From assembly GCF_900343125.1 (NCBI RefSeq), contig NZ_OPYL01000007.1:62001-126000 (forward strand): a stretch of 64,000 bases of DNA. The letters run 5' to 3'. Shown in pieces: positions 36,793 to 45,763 of this stretch (the stretch's first letter is position 1; each line of letters begins with the position of its first letter). The DNA comes from Dysgonomonas sp. Marseille-P4361 (lineage in GTDB: Bacteria > Bacteroidota > Bacteroidia > Bacteroidales > Dysgonomonadaceae). The notes beneath the pieces were generated by a model. It ran no database searches and was not told where the DNA came from. It saw only the letters and a list, made by a program, of their open reading frames with translations. A program made the translations under genes and the position numbers.

Positions 36793-38196
36793 ATGAAAGT
36801 AAAAATGATTCTTCCAGCTTTAGCTGAAGCCGAAAGCCCTTTTTGGCGTCCTATTAAATATTCGTTATTTCCTCCATTGGGTTTAGCAACATTAGCTGCT
36901 TATTTGTCTCCTGATGATGAAATAGACCTACAGGATCAGCATGTAGAGAAATTGAATCTGGATGATGAACCAGATCTGGTAATTATTCAGGTTTATATAA
37001 CAAATGCTTATCGAGCTTATAAAATTGCAGATCACTACAAAAGTAAAGGAGCCTATGTATTATTAGGTGGATTGCATGTAACATCCTTGCCTGAGGAGGC
37101 TGCTGTACATGCCGATACTATTTTTCTAGGACCGACAGAGGAATCTTTTCCTCGTTTTCTTGAAGACTTTAAGAATAAGAGACCTCAGAAAGTCTATCGC
37201 TCTTTTGTACGTACATTGCAGAATCTACCTCCTGCAAGAAGAGATCTGATAAAGAGGAATAAATACCTTGTGCCTAACTCTTTAGTAGTTACACGAGGCT
37301 GTCCATATCATTGTGACTTTTGTTATAAGGATGCTTTTTTCTTAGGAGGGAAATCATTTTATACGCAAATGGTTGATGATGCTTTAGCTGAAATTGATCG
37401 TCTGCCTGGGAAGCATTTGTATTTCTTAGACGATCATTTACTTGGCAGCCCACGATTTGCAAGCGAATTGTTTGAAGGAATGAAAGGCATGGGGCGGCTT
37501 TTTCAGGGAGCAGCTACAATCGATTCTATCTTGAATGGCGACTTGATAGAAAAAGCAGCAGAAGCTGGACTACGGAGTGTATTTGTTGGTTTTGAAACCT
37601 TCTCGCCCGAAAATCTGAGACAGAGTAACAAAAAGCAGAATATGGCGAGAAGTTACGAAGAAGCAGTGAAACGTCTTCATTCTCTAGGTATTATGATAAA
37701 TGGAAGTTTTGTGTTTGGACTGGATAGTGACGATAAGGATGTCTTTAGCAGAACGGTAGAATGGGGCGTGAAGAATGCCATAACAACATCAACGTATCAT
37801 ATTTTAACGCCATATCCGGGAACACGCTTATATCAGAATATGGAGGCTGATGGGCGTATTGTATCTCGCGATTGGGAACTGTATGATACACGTCATGTTG
37901 TTTATAAAACGCAAAGCTTGTCGCCGGAAGAATTGGAAGAAGGCTACAACTGGGCATATAAGGAGTTTTACAGTTGGTCTAATGTTATTGATGCTTCCTT
38001 AAGGCACGATTCGGCAAAACATAAGTTGAAGCATTTGTTTTATACTGGGGGATGGAAAAAGTTTGAGCCATTGTGGAACTTTATTATCAAAGCAGGAGGA
38101 TTGAATAATATGTTGCCTTTGCTAGAAACAATATTGACCAAGGTGGATAAGAAAGAAGATGTGAGAGTTGATGTTTTAGGAAGTGTAATAAATTAA
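36793..38196 (+). CDS. B12-binding-domain radical SAM protein (lipid/hopanoid-biosynthesis-like)
   Basis: This 467-aa enzyme has an N-terminal cobalamin-binding-type domain (about 1-130), with the GGLHVTSLPEEAA and GPTEESFPRFLE motifs but without the DxHxxG base-off motif. A radical SAM domain follows with the 4Fe-4S cluster Cys170, Cys174 and Cys177 (CPYHCDFC). The family includes HpnP/HpnJ-like and BchE-like proteins; databases label close relatives as lipid-biosynthesis B12/radical SAM proteins. The substrate is unknown. It has its own exact -7 box and is followed after 12 bases by a membrane protein gene, so the two probably act together. Confidence 0.88.
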   Translation: MKVKMILPALAEAESPFWRPIKYSLFPPLGLATLAAYLSPDDEIDLQDQHVEKLNLDDEPDLVIIQVYITNAYRAYKIADHYKSKGAYVLLGGLHVTSLPEEAAVHADTIFLGPTEESFPRFLEDFKNKRPQKVYRSFVRTLQNLPPARRDLIKRNKYLVPNSLVVTRGCPYHCDFCYKDAFFLGGKSFYTQMVDDALAEIDRLPGKHLYFLDDHLLGSPRFASELFEGMKGMGRLFQGAATIDSILNGDLIEKAAEAGLRSVFVGFETFSPENLRQSNKKQNMARSYEEAVKRLHSLGIMINGSFVFGLDSDDKDVFSRTVEWGVKNAITTSTYHILTPYPGTRLYQNMEADGRIVSRDWELYDTRHVVYKTQSLSPEELEEGYNWAYKEFYSWSNVIDASLRHDSAKHKLKHLFYTGGWKKFEPLWNFIIKAGGLNNMLPLLETILTKVDKKEDVRVDVLGSVIN

Positions 38197-38208
38197 AAGA
38201 GGATATTT

Positions 38209-39306
38209 ATGTTTCATTTGTTTATCTTTTTATTAATAGTGGTGGTTATGTCGTTTTTTTATTACAGCTATACTACTGCAGATAATATTACTCAAAATAC
38301 ATTTAAAGAAGTCTTTAGCTTTCTGTATCGAATTATCTTTATCGTGATTTTTCCTCTATTCTATTTGTTAGCTGTTGATCAGCCGATAAATAATTGTTGT
38401 TCCGATTCGGCGGGCTTTTCTCCTGAACATAAATTGACTATATATGCTTTGATTGGGTTAAGTGTAATTGCTTATTTCGTATCATCTTATCGGAAAATAA
38501 TTTTTCCTCCGATACCAGAGGTCATTCTAAATTCCTTATTAATTATAGGATTCATACTGAGTATACTAATAGCTATTCATACTTGGGAAGCATTGTTCGT
38601 ATTGTCTGTTGTTTTTACATTCCCTATAACATGCTTGTTCCTTATGGCATTGAGGACGAATCATAAAATTTTGCTGGAATATGTAGAAGAAACTGATTTT
38701 CAACCCAATAATAAATACGAACAATTCGCATGGCGAGTATTGAACTCTGATAATAAATTCTTGTATCTATTTATCCTTTGTTTTCCTATTCTTTTCTTGA
38801 TAATTATTATTCTCATCCTATTTGGGCAGAAGCCAGATTCTGTTATCAGAGTATTTACTGATACTTATAAGCATACATTCTCTCAGTTAGATTATGAGTG
38901 TGATAATGTTGAGTGTGGAGGACATTTTCTTTGCTCAGTTGCTGCGAACGGGCATAAAGACGTGGTGAAGCCTGTACGTTATGGGGAACGCTTGGGTGGT
39001 ATTATTATTTGTAATAGGCAATTATTAGTAGCGAATGCTTTTGAAGAGCTATTGTGGAGAAAGTCTCCCAAAGTACATAACGACATAAGAACCAGATATA
39101 ATAGAGTGGGAGATATAGTACATAAATATTATTATGTGTTTGATGGTAAATTTGTGGCTGACTTTATTTATATACTGATGAAACCTTTAGAATTAGTCTT
39201 TTGGATTACGCTCTATACTTTTGAATGTAATCCCGAGAATAGGATAGCAAAGCAATACCTAAAGAGAGAAGATAGATATGTTATTGAGAAAATGGGATTC
39301 AAATGA
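38209..39306 (+). CDS. Membrane protein, DUF6688-like
   Basis: This 365-aa protein has an N-terminal half with about five or six hydrophobic segments (3-22, 37-58, 78-95, 108-126, 130-148, 183-205). A soluble C-terminal domain contains ECGGHFLCSVAANGHKDVVKPVRYGERLGGIIICNRQLLVANAFEEL; written in parts, the CGGHFLC and RYGERLGG segments fit the DUF6688 family as I recall it. It is 12 bases downstream of the radical SAM gene and probably in its operon. No catalytic function is known. The domain's conserved Cys and His residues could bind a metal. Confidence 0.65.
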   Translation: MFHLFIFLLIVVVMSFFYYSYTTADNITQNTFKEVFSFLYRIIFIVIFPLFYLLAVDQPINNCCSDSAGFSPEHKLTIYALIGLSVIAYFVSSYRKIIFPPIPEVILNSLLIIGFILSILIAIHTWEALFVLSVVFTFPITCLFLMALRTNHKILLEYVEETDFQPNNKYEQFAWRVLNSDNKFLYLFILCFPILFLIIIILILFGQKPDSVIRVFTDTYKHTFSQLDYECDNVECGGHFLCSVAANGHKDVVKPVRYGERLGGIIICNRQLLVANAFEELLWRKSPKVHNDIRTRYNRVGDIVHKYYYVFDGKFVADFIYILMKPLELVFWITLYTFECNPENRIAKQYLKREDRYVIEKMGFK

Positions 39307-39448
39307 AAAGACTCAAAGTTTTGGAATAAGGGAGATGATCTTAATATGTTTTTTCGACCATTAGAACGATAATGTTATGGATCGATCGTAAGAAATTTGA
39401 CTTTATTTAAAATACAGTAAGTTTGATTATTTCGAAAAAATGGAATAA

Positions 39449-40186
39449 TTACTCTTTTATCAATAATTTTTCAAAATCGTCCCTACTTCCATTAAAAGCA
39501 TTTAAATCGACTAAAGTATTTATGCCTTTCACGCTTCCTCTGTTTGTATATTGCCAAAATAACCAATCTCTGCCATCAGGAAGCTTTGGCGAAGAAAGTA
39601 TATCTCTTATCCATATTGGATTATCGGGAAATTGATCCTTCAGAAAATTCTTATAAAATTCATTCGTAGTATATATAATTACTTTCTTTTGATAGTGATT
39701 TTCTATGATTTCCAGATACTTTGTTATCTCTGCAATGATGTCATTATTCCAGTTTGAACGTTGGCAATTGCCACCATACTCTAAATCAATAATAGGAGGT
39801 AAATCTATGCTGTCTTTTGGAACATAGTGGATGTAGTTGCGCGCTTGTTCCTCTCCTCCTTTACAAAAAGTGAAGAAATGATATGCTGCCACTGGAATAT
39901 CATTAGCTATTGCTTCTCGCCAATTTTCTTGAAATGTAGAGTCCTTATGATTTCCTCCTTCTGTCGCTTTGATAAAGGCAAATTGAACAACATTTTTGTC
40001 TATCTCGTGCCAGTTAATTTTGCTCTGATGGTGAGAAACATCTATCCCTTGTACAGGGTAATCCTTAAGGGTTGGGTAGTTCATACGAATATAGCCTTGA
40101 TTATATGCGTAGTATAAACAAACCGATACAGCGGCTATTAAAATAGAGATGCCTACTAGTAAGAAAATGATTATTTTTTTTCTCAT
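39449..40186 (-). CDS. Glycoside hydrolase family 25 lysozyme, membrane-anchored
   Basis: This protein of about 245 aa hydrolyses the beta-1,4 bond of peptidoglycan. An uncleaved-looking N-terminal membrane segment (IIIFLLVGISILIAAVSVCLYYAY) is followed by the GH25 barrel: GIDVSHHQ, the catalytic region IIDLEYGG (Asp/Glu) and the C-terminal WLFWQYT. I choose the ATG at 40186 over 40201: a candidate -7 box (TAACTTCG at 40216-40209) would leave almost no leader for the upstream one. It is convergent with the DUF6688-like gene, with no clear terminator between them. Confidence 0.9.
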   Translation of the reverse strand: MRKKIIIFLLVGISILIAAVSVCLYYAYNQGYIRMNYPTLKDYPVQGIDVSHHQSKINWHEIDKNVVQFAFIKATEGGNHKDSTFQENWREAIANDIPVAAYHFFTFCKGGEEQARNYIHYVPKDSIDLPPIIDLEYGGNCQRSNWNNDIIAEITKYLEIIENHYQKKVIIYTTNEFYKNFLKDQFPDNPIWIRDILSSPKLPDGRDWLFWQYTNRGSVKGINTLVDLNAFNGSRDDFEKLLIKE

Positions 40187-40252
40187 GAATATTTCTTTCA
40201 AGGAATGGCGAAGTTAAAATTATTTTTCTTTTTGAGATAGTCTTTTTTTGTA

Positions 40253-40260
40253 TATATTTG
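40253..40260 (+). promoter_or_regulatory. -7 element of the CCC-motif / DUF2752 pair
   Basis: TATATTTG matches TAnnTTTG exactly, with TTTG at 40231-40234, 18 nt upstream. The leader is about 36 nt. Confidence 0.65.
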
Positions 40261-40299
40261 GAAAAGGATTAATAAATACTAAAATCAAAACTAACAATT

Positions 40300-40677
40300 A
40301 TGAATGAAATGAATAATCAGGGGTTTTCTGGGCAGACTCAGAATGTTGAACAACCCATTAGACCTAACAATAATCTGGCACTATCTATTGTAGCTACAGT
40401 AGTAAGTTTAATTACTTGCTGCGGCTGGGTGAGCTGTATTGGAGTTATTTTGGGGATTATTGCTATTGTTTTCTCTACTCAAGTAGATTCGAAGTATTTT
40501 GCGGGAGACTATGATGGTGCAGAAAGAGCTGCTAAAAATGCAAAAATACTTTCATTGATAGCTATAGGTACTATCGTATTGTCTATCATTATGATTATTG
40601 TATCCATTGTTATGCAGGGAGGTATCTCTGGATTTATGGAGCGTTATCAAGATATGATGGATCAATACGGAGCTTAA
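40300..40677 (+). CDS. Small CCC-motif membrane protein
   Basis: This 125-aa protein has two membrane segments: about 26-55 (ALSIVATVVSLITCCGWVSCIGVILGIIAIVF) and 86-108. The double Cys in the first, the Gly-rich turn and the acidic KYFAGDYDGAERAAKNAK loop between them match the small Bacteroidetes 'CCC motif' / DUF4190-like membrane proteins. The N-terminus is Asn/Gln-rich. A DUF2752 protein follows 62 bases downstream, a frequent pairing in this phylum. The function is unknown. Confidence 0.75.
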   Translation: MNEMNNQGFSGQTQNVEQPIRPNNNLALSIVATVVSLITCCGWVSCIGVILGIIAIVFSTQVDSKYFAGDYDGAERAAKNAKILSLIAIGTIVLSIIMIIVSIVMQGGISGFMERYQDMMDQYGA

Positions 40678-40739
40678 TATATAATATAAATATCTAATTT
40701 AGTATAGAGAGGTAATTTAAAGATTACCTCTCATTCTTT

Positions 40740-41147
40740 ATGAAGAAATACTTACTTCTTATATTGGCAATCTTATTTCCTATTGCTGTCGCTTTCGTGT
40801 ATTACGCTATATACGATATGCAAGGAGATAATGCATTATGTTCTTTCAAAGCTCTTACAGGTTTGGAATGTCCCGGATGTGGAGGACAACGCAGTGTACA
40901 TTTTTTATTGCATGGTGAAGTTTTAGAAGCCTTGCGATATAATGCATTCTTTGTAATAGCATTGCCCTTTCTTGCTTATTTTTATGTGATGTTTATTTTG
41001 GTTTATGTTTTGAAGCAAGAAAAATATCTAAAAAGCTTTGTTTTTACTTCTTGGTTTGGTTTTGGTCTTTTAATCGTGGTGGTTCTCTTCTTTATTTTAA
41101 GGAATATTCCTGTTTCTCCTTTTCTTTATTTAGCCCCGCCAGCATAA
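40740..41147 (+). CDS. DUF2752 membrane protein
   Basis: This 135-aa protein has three membrane segments (about 4-22, 54-78, 95-116) and the family signature ECPGCGGQRSVHFLLHGEVLEALRYNAFF, containing the CPGCG motif and the conserved Asn. It is probably cotranscribed with the CCC-motif protein. The biochemical role is not known. Confidence 0.85.
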   Translation: MKKYLLLILAILFPIAVAFVYYAIYDMQGDNALCSFKALTGLECPGCGGQRSVHFLLHGEVLEALRYNAFFVIALPFLAYFYVMFILVYVLKQEKYLKSFVFTSWFGFGLLIVVVLFFILRNIPVSPFLYLAPPA

Positions 41148-41211
41148 TATAGTGTGAACAAAAAAGAGATCAAACTGTTTTACTCAATGATAAAATTAAA
41201 AAAGACACAAA

Positions 41212-41547
41212 ATGATAAGAACTAAACTACTCCTATTTAACCTCATGCTACTATCATCATTTCTTTTTATTGCATGTGATGATGAAAAAGAAGATGAAGA
41301 GAAGCGTGAGAATGTTACAGTAAATCATACCTACAACGATAGAAACTTAACTGTTCTTATTACAAACAATAATGAAGAAGAAGTGAAAGTCGAAATATAT
41401 GTCAGATATAATTCGGGAATGCCTGAAACTTCTATTGAATATATACACGATAAGGTATCAATAGAAGCTCATGGCAGACTTCAGAAAGATTATTCTCTAA
41501 TAGGAGAATTACCTAATGCTCTAGAATTGACATACAAAGTATATTAG
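41212..41547 (+). CDS. Small lipoprotein of unknown function
   Basis: This 111-aa protein has a lipoprotein signal (LLFNLMLLSSFLFIAC, lipobox Cys near 22), then an acidic stretch DDEKEDEEKRE and a short beta-rich domain with YVRYNSGMPE. I recognise no family. Its stop lies 5 bases from the convergent argD stop, with no terminator between them, so the 3' ends of the two mRNAs would overlap. Confidence 0.7.
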   Translation: MIRTKLLLFNLMLLSSFLFIACDDEKEDEEKRENVTVNHTYNDRNLTVLITNNNEEEVKVEIYVRYNSGMPETSIEYIHDKVSIEAHGRLQKDYSLIGELPNALELTYKVY

Positions 41548-41552
41548 ATTCG

Positions 41553-42674
41553 CTATAGAACTTTCTTAAATCTTTCTAAAAAGATATCAGCTTGCTCTTT
41601 GGTTAAGCAAAGTGGTGGTAGTAGTCGGAATACATTTGTTCCGGTTGCACCCGTAAATACTTTTTCTTCGAAAAGAAGCTTTGTCCGTTTTTCTTTGATG
41701 GGTTGATCAAATTCTATTCCTATCATCAAGCCTCGTCCTCTGATATCTTTAATGTTAGGAAGCTTCTTTAATTCTTCGATCAGATAATTCCCAATGTTGT
41801 ATGCATTTTCTACCAATTTTTCATTTTTCATAATATCGAGTACAGCAATCGCTGCAGCACAAGCCAAGTGATTTCCTCCGAAGGTCGTGCCTAATTGACC
41901 ATAAACAGCCTTAAACATAGAATTGATTAATACGGCAGACATAGGAAAACCGTTAGCTATTCCTTTTGCTACAGTAATCAAGTCTGCTTTTACATCGGCA
42001 TACTGATGTGCAAAGAATTTTCCGCTACGTCCGTATCCTGATTGTATTTCGTCAAGAATCAATATTGTTCCTGTTTCTGTACATATGTCACGGAGTTCTT
42101 TCAAAAACTTATCATCTGGTATTTGTATTCCTGCTACACCTTGTATCCCTTCAATTATTACAGAAGAAAACTCTTTTGTTGATAGAGCTTCTTTCACAAA
42201 ATTGATATCATTAAAAGGAGCAAAAACAAAATTCGGGTTTTCATTTACAGGAGCAAGATAGTTAGGACTGTCAGTCGCTGCTACAGTGGCAGATGTACGA
42301 CCGTGAAAGGCTTTTCGGAATGCAAGAACCTTTTTTCGTCCATTGTGGAAAGATGCCAATTTTATAGCATTTTCATTAGCTTCGGCACCTGAATTTACCA
42401 AGAATAAGAAATAGTCATCGTAGCCACATTGCTCTCCAAGCTTTTGAGCAAGCTCTTGTTGTAGTGTGTTTATTACAGAATTGGAATAGAATCCAAGCTT
42501 ATTCAGTTGATCAGTCACTTTCGCTACATAATATGGGTGGCAATGTCCTACAGATATTACAGCATGTCCTCCATATAGATCAAGGTACTTATTGCCTTTG
42601 TCATCATAAACGTAACATCCTTCTCCTTTTACTATATTTATATCGAATAAAGGGAATACATCAAATAGTTTCAT
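41553..42674 (-). CDS. argD: Acetylornithine/succinylornithine-type aminotransferase
   Basis: This 373-aa class III PLP aminotransferase has GAEANENAIKLA (96-107), LDEIQSGYGRSG (208-219) and the PLP lysine Lys237 in TVAKGIANGFP. It converts N-acylglutamate semialdehyde to N-acylornithine. In Bacteroides the acyl group is reported to be succinyl, so the true substrate here is open. It lies 7 bases after a MutS-like ATPase gene, and argC is two genes upstream, so the arginine genes are one transcription unit with unrelated genes in it. Confidence 0.9.
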   Translation of the reverse strand: MKLFDVFPLFDINIVKGEGCYVYDDKGNKYLDLYGGHAVISVGHCHPYYVAKVTDQLNKLGFYSNSVINTLQQELAQKLGEQCGYDDYFLFLVNSGAEANENAIKLASFHNGRKKVLAFRKAFHGRTSATVAATDSPNYLAPVNENPNFVFAPFNDINFVKEALSTKEFSSVIIEGIQGVAGIQIPDDKFLKELRDICTETGTILILDEIQSGYGRSGKFFAHQYADVKADLITVAKGIANGFPMSAVLINSMFKAVYGQLGTTFGGNHLACAAAIAVLDIMKNEKLVENAYNIGNYLIEELKKLPNIKDIRGRGLMIGIEFDQPIKEKRTKLLFEEKVFTGATGTNVFRLLPPLCLTKEQADIFLERFKKVL

Positions 42675-42681
42675 TTATATC

Positions 42682-44031
42682 TTAATTTTTATTTATATCG
42701 TTTATTAATTCAATAATTCGTTCTTTGTTTATAATGTACATTCCGAGTCTGACATCGGAGACACCTTCGTGCAATTTGTATGTATAAGCCGGATGCCCAT
42801 CTTTATTTTGAACTTCGAAGTAAGCAAATTGGATGTTTTTATTGTCTTGTAATTCTTCAGCTACTTCTACGATGTGAGTTGAAATAACAAAAAAAGAACT
42901 TTGTATATGAGAAAATGCAGAAACAATAGCCAATGTGCCGTCATAAGCATCTTTCACATTTGTTCCTCTAAAAAGCTCGTCAAAGAGAACAAGCATACTC
43001 TTGTTTGATTTCAGGTTTTCCGCAACATTTTTAATTCGCATAACCTCGGCATAAAAATGGCTGTACCCAGAACTCAGATTATCAGATATATTGATCGTTG
43101 TACACAGTCCAGATAAAACACTAAGTCTCATTCTTGTAGCAGGTACAGGAAAACCTACATGCGCTAAATATACAGCGACTCCAAGAGCTTTTAAGAATGT
43201 CGACTTTCCTGCCATATTAGGTCCCGATATGAACAATAGATTCGAATCCTTCTTAAAAGAGACATCATTAGAAATAGCATTTTCTACAAAAGGATGAAAT
43301 AATCCATCTATGTCAAGACAATTCTCTTCCTGCGGTAGCATTTCAGTATAGGACAGCTGATGTTCTATAGCACCTTTTGTTATCGCATAATAGGCATCAT
43401 ATTCATACACCATACTGTGAAAGAATTTGATGTCTTTTCGGTGGGTATAGCGAAATATATGATCAAATCTTTCTGTATCATAGGCTTTAATTCTCTTTAT
43501 ATTGAGTATTTCGTTATACTCTGGTTGGTCGAATATCCTTAAGGCTTCTTTTGTATTTCTAGCTAAAAGAGTGGATGTGTCATCCTCATTCAAGCTTAGT
43601 TTCTCCATAAGGGAAAGAGAAAACTTATATATCTCTTTTAGTAAATCAACAGTCGAACTAACTCCTTTTTCCACAAGGTAATATTCATTACTTTGATTCA
43701 GGTAACTCATGATTTTTCTCTCTATAGCGGCGAACTTAGATGGTGGTCTTGTCGCATAATTGCCATGTTTTAGATAATATTCAGAAAAATCAAGGGCATT
43801 TTTGTCAACATTCATCCCCTGTGGAATATATTTTTGGAAAAAAGCTATTGCATCTCTTCTTTCTATAATTTCGTCTAAGTCTGCAAGCGGAGATATGAGA
43901 TAGTTATACAACTGGCGTCTGCCTCCCATGCTTCTTGTAAAGTTGAATAGACCGAAGATCGATTTTCTCTCTCTTACTACATCAAAAATTTCAAGGTCTT
44001 TTAGTGTTTGTTTATCAACTTCAAATTTCAT
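42682..44031 (-). CDS. MutS-like ATPase without mismatch-recognition domain
   Basis: This 449-aa protein has the MutS core and ATPase: Walker A GPNMAGKST (270-278), a downstream DELFRGTN Walker B and the FVISTHIVEVAEEL helix. The first 250 residues resemble the MutS core/clamp region. There is no N-terminal mismatch-binding domain and no Smr domain, so it is neither MutS1 nor MutS2. Such short homologues are common in Bacteroidetes with no known role. It sits between an unknown gene and argD, with short gaps. Confidence 0.82.
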   Translation of the reverse strand: MKFEVDKQTLKDLEIFDVVRERKSIFGLFNFTRSMGGRRQLYNYLISPLADLDEIIERRDAIAFFQKYIPQGMNVDKNALDFSEYYLKHGNYATRPPSKFAAIERKIMSYLNQSNEYYLVEKGVSSTVDLLKEIYKFSLSLMEKLSLNEDDTSTLLARNTKEALRIFDQPEYNEILNIKRIKAYDTERFDHIFRYTHRKDIKFFHSMVYEYDAYYAITKGAIEHQLSYTEMLPQEENCLDIDGLFHPFVENAISNDVSFKKDSNLLFISGPNMAGKSTFLKALGVAVYLAHVGFPVPATRMRLSVLSGLCTTINISDNLSSGYSHFYAEVMRIKNVAENLKSNKSMLVLFDELFRGTNVKDAYDGTLAIVSAFSHIQSSFFVISTHIVEVAEELQDNKNIQFAYFEVQNKDGHPAYTYKLHEGVSDVRLGMYIINKERIIELINDINKN

Positions 44032-44096
44032 AGGGTATCGTTTTTATAAGGTTTATATATTCATTAGATGTAAAATATCTCATGTTTCCACAAACC

Positions 44097-44657
44097 TTAT
44101 GATTTTTTTCTCCAATTGTATAGCATTAGTCTTTTTTTACCTTCTAGCTCATTTATATGGATAGAGGATATATCATTTATTTTATAAATGCATGTATCTA
44201 TTAATGTCCCATTTCTGTCCAATTCAGAGAAAGAGAAAAACGATTCATCAAGGTCGTTGACAAAACCTAAATACCAATCTCCATCTATCATTATCCCAAG
44301 GACTACAGATCTGTCTCCTTTATATTCAGTTAAGACTTGTATGATCCAGTCTCCGGAATTCTCCAGAGGTAATACTGAGTTATTATTGTTGTCTGCAAAG
44401 CTGTTATTATCAATTAAGTATTTCATCGATTGCAGATACTCATTTTCTACTATTATGTACTTAATATCTGAATATTGTATTGTAACTACTCCATCATCTT
44501 TCCCGTATCTGGTAAAATGTTGAATTTGTACTGCTTTAGAATTATAGCTTAGAACGTATCCACAGAAAGCTATATTTCCGCTATACTTCTCTATATGAAG
44601 TAGCCTTTTGTTTTGTTTTGAGTCAATAAATATTTTATCGTAAAGATCGAGTTCCAT
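44097..44657 (-). CDS. Unknown protein with two tandem beta-rich modules
   Basis: This 186-aa soluble protein shows an apparent internal duplication. The first half has GYVLSYNSKAVQIQHFTRYG then VVTIQYSDIKYIIVENEYL; the second has GFVNDLDESFFSFSELDRNG then CIYKINDISSIHINELEG. Both follow the plan G-[YF]-V, strand, charged turn, -I-x-x-x-DI-x-x-I. Small beta-barrels of this kind can bind RNA or ligands, but no family is recognised. It starts 11 bases after the argC stop and is cotranscribed with it. Confidence 0.65.
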   Translation of the reverse strand: MELDLYDKIFIDSKQNKRLLHIEKYSGNIAFCGYVLSYNSKAVQIQHFTRYGKDDGVVTIQYSDIKYIIVENEYLQSMKYLIDNNSFADNNNNSVLPLENSGDWIIQVLTEYKGDRSVVLGIMIDGDWYLGFVNDLDESFFSFSELDRNGTLIDTCIYKINDISSIHINELEGKKRLMLYNWRKKS

Positions 44658-44668
44658 TTTCTGTTCTT

Positions 44669-45637
44669 TTAGAAGGCACTTGCTTTTAATTTTAATCCCT
44701 CGGTTTCTTCTAACCCCAAAAGAAGATTCATATTATGAACAGCTTGTCCCGAAGCCCCTTTTATAAGATTGTCTATACAAGAAAGTATTAAAAGCTTATT
44801 GCCATGTTTTTCAAGATGTAAGGCACATTTATTCGTGTTGACAACTTGTTTTAAATCAATGTTTTTGTCCGAAAGAATAACAAAAGGGCTGTCTTTGTAA
44901 TACTCTTGGTAGATCTTCTCTGCATCTTCTATTGTTCCACTGTAGTTGAGATATGTGGAAACAAAGATCCCCCTAGTAAAATTTCCCCGTACAGGTATAA
45001 AGTTAATCTCTTTATCGAAATTATCTTGCAATTGTACCAAAGATTGTTTGATTTCTGTCAAATGTTGATGCTCGAAAGCTTTATATACCGAGATATTATT
45101 TTCTCTCCAGCTAAAATGCGATGTAGCAGAAGGCTTCACTCCGGCTCCGGTTGATCCGGTTATCGCATTAATGTGAATTTCTGAATTTAATAATCCTTTT
45201 GCAGCAAGAGGAAGCAATCCTAATTGTATTGCTGTCGCAAAACATCCGGGATTGGCTATATGATTTGCTTTTTTTATCTCATTCTTATTTAATTCGGGTA
45301 ATCCGTAAGTGAAATCATTTCCTTCTGCTTTGTGGCGGTAGTCTGTCGACAGGTCAATAATCTTCAAGTGTGAAGGAACTTGGTTTGCTTCTAAAAACTT
45401 CTTAGTATCGCCATGTGCAGTACAAAAGAAGAGTACGTCTATCTTTTCGTATGGTAGTTGGTTGGTAAATCTCATTTCTGTTTCACCTAGCAATCCACCA
45501 TGCACATCTGTTAATTTATTGCCAGCGTTACTTGTACTATTTACAAAGGTCAGTTCTACTTTCGGGTGATTTAGCAATATTCTGATAAGTTCTCCTGCTG
45601 TATATCCTGCACCGCCTATAATACCTACTCTAATCAT
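44669..45637 (-). CDS. argC: N-acetyl(acyl)-gamma-glutamyl-phosphate reductase
   Basis: This 322-aa enzyme reduces N-acylglutamyl phosphate to the semialdehyde. It has the NADP-binding GGAGYTAGELIRIL (8-21), catalytic Cys132 in ANPGCFATA and the HQHLTEI His region. Its ATG overlaps the stop of a 22-codon ORF by eight bases, which may couple its translation. There is no clear promoter of its own. Confidence 0.94.
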   Translation of the reverse strand: MIRVGIIGGAGYTAGELIRILLNHPKVELTFVNSTSNAGNKLTDVHGGLLGETEMRFTNQLPYEKIDVLFFCTAHGDTKKFLEANQVPSHLKIIDLSTDYRHKAEGNDFTYGLPELNKNEIKKANHIANPGCFATAIQLGLLPLAAKGLLNSEIHINAITGSTGAGVKPSATSHFSWRENNISVYKAFEHQHLTEIKQSLVQLQDNFDKEINFIPVRGNFTRGIFVSTYLNYSGTIEDAEKIYQEYYKDSPFVILSDKNIDLKQVVNTNKCALHLEKHGNKLLILSCIDNLIKGASGQAVHNMNLLLGLEETEGLKLKASAF

Positions 45638-45698
45638 TTTCTTTTTTCTCTAGTTTTAATTCTTCTAAATCTTTAATGTCATAAGTTTTTTTCTTCAT
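45630..45698 (-). CDS. Possible 22-aa ORF overlapping the argC start
   Basis: ATG at 45698, 22 codons, stop TAG at 45632-45630, which overlaps the argC ATG (45637-45635). The peptide begins MKKKTYDIKDLEELKLEKKE. The overlap is of the translational-coupling type, but the ORF is short and Lys-rich, so it may be chance. Confidence 0.3.
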   Translation of the reverse strand: MKKKTYDIKDLEELKLEKKEND

Positions 45699-45763
45699 CA
45701 CATTTGAAATATGAAATATCGTATTTAAGGGCATATAATTTCTGCAATCTCAATTTTATTCTG

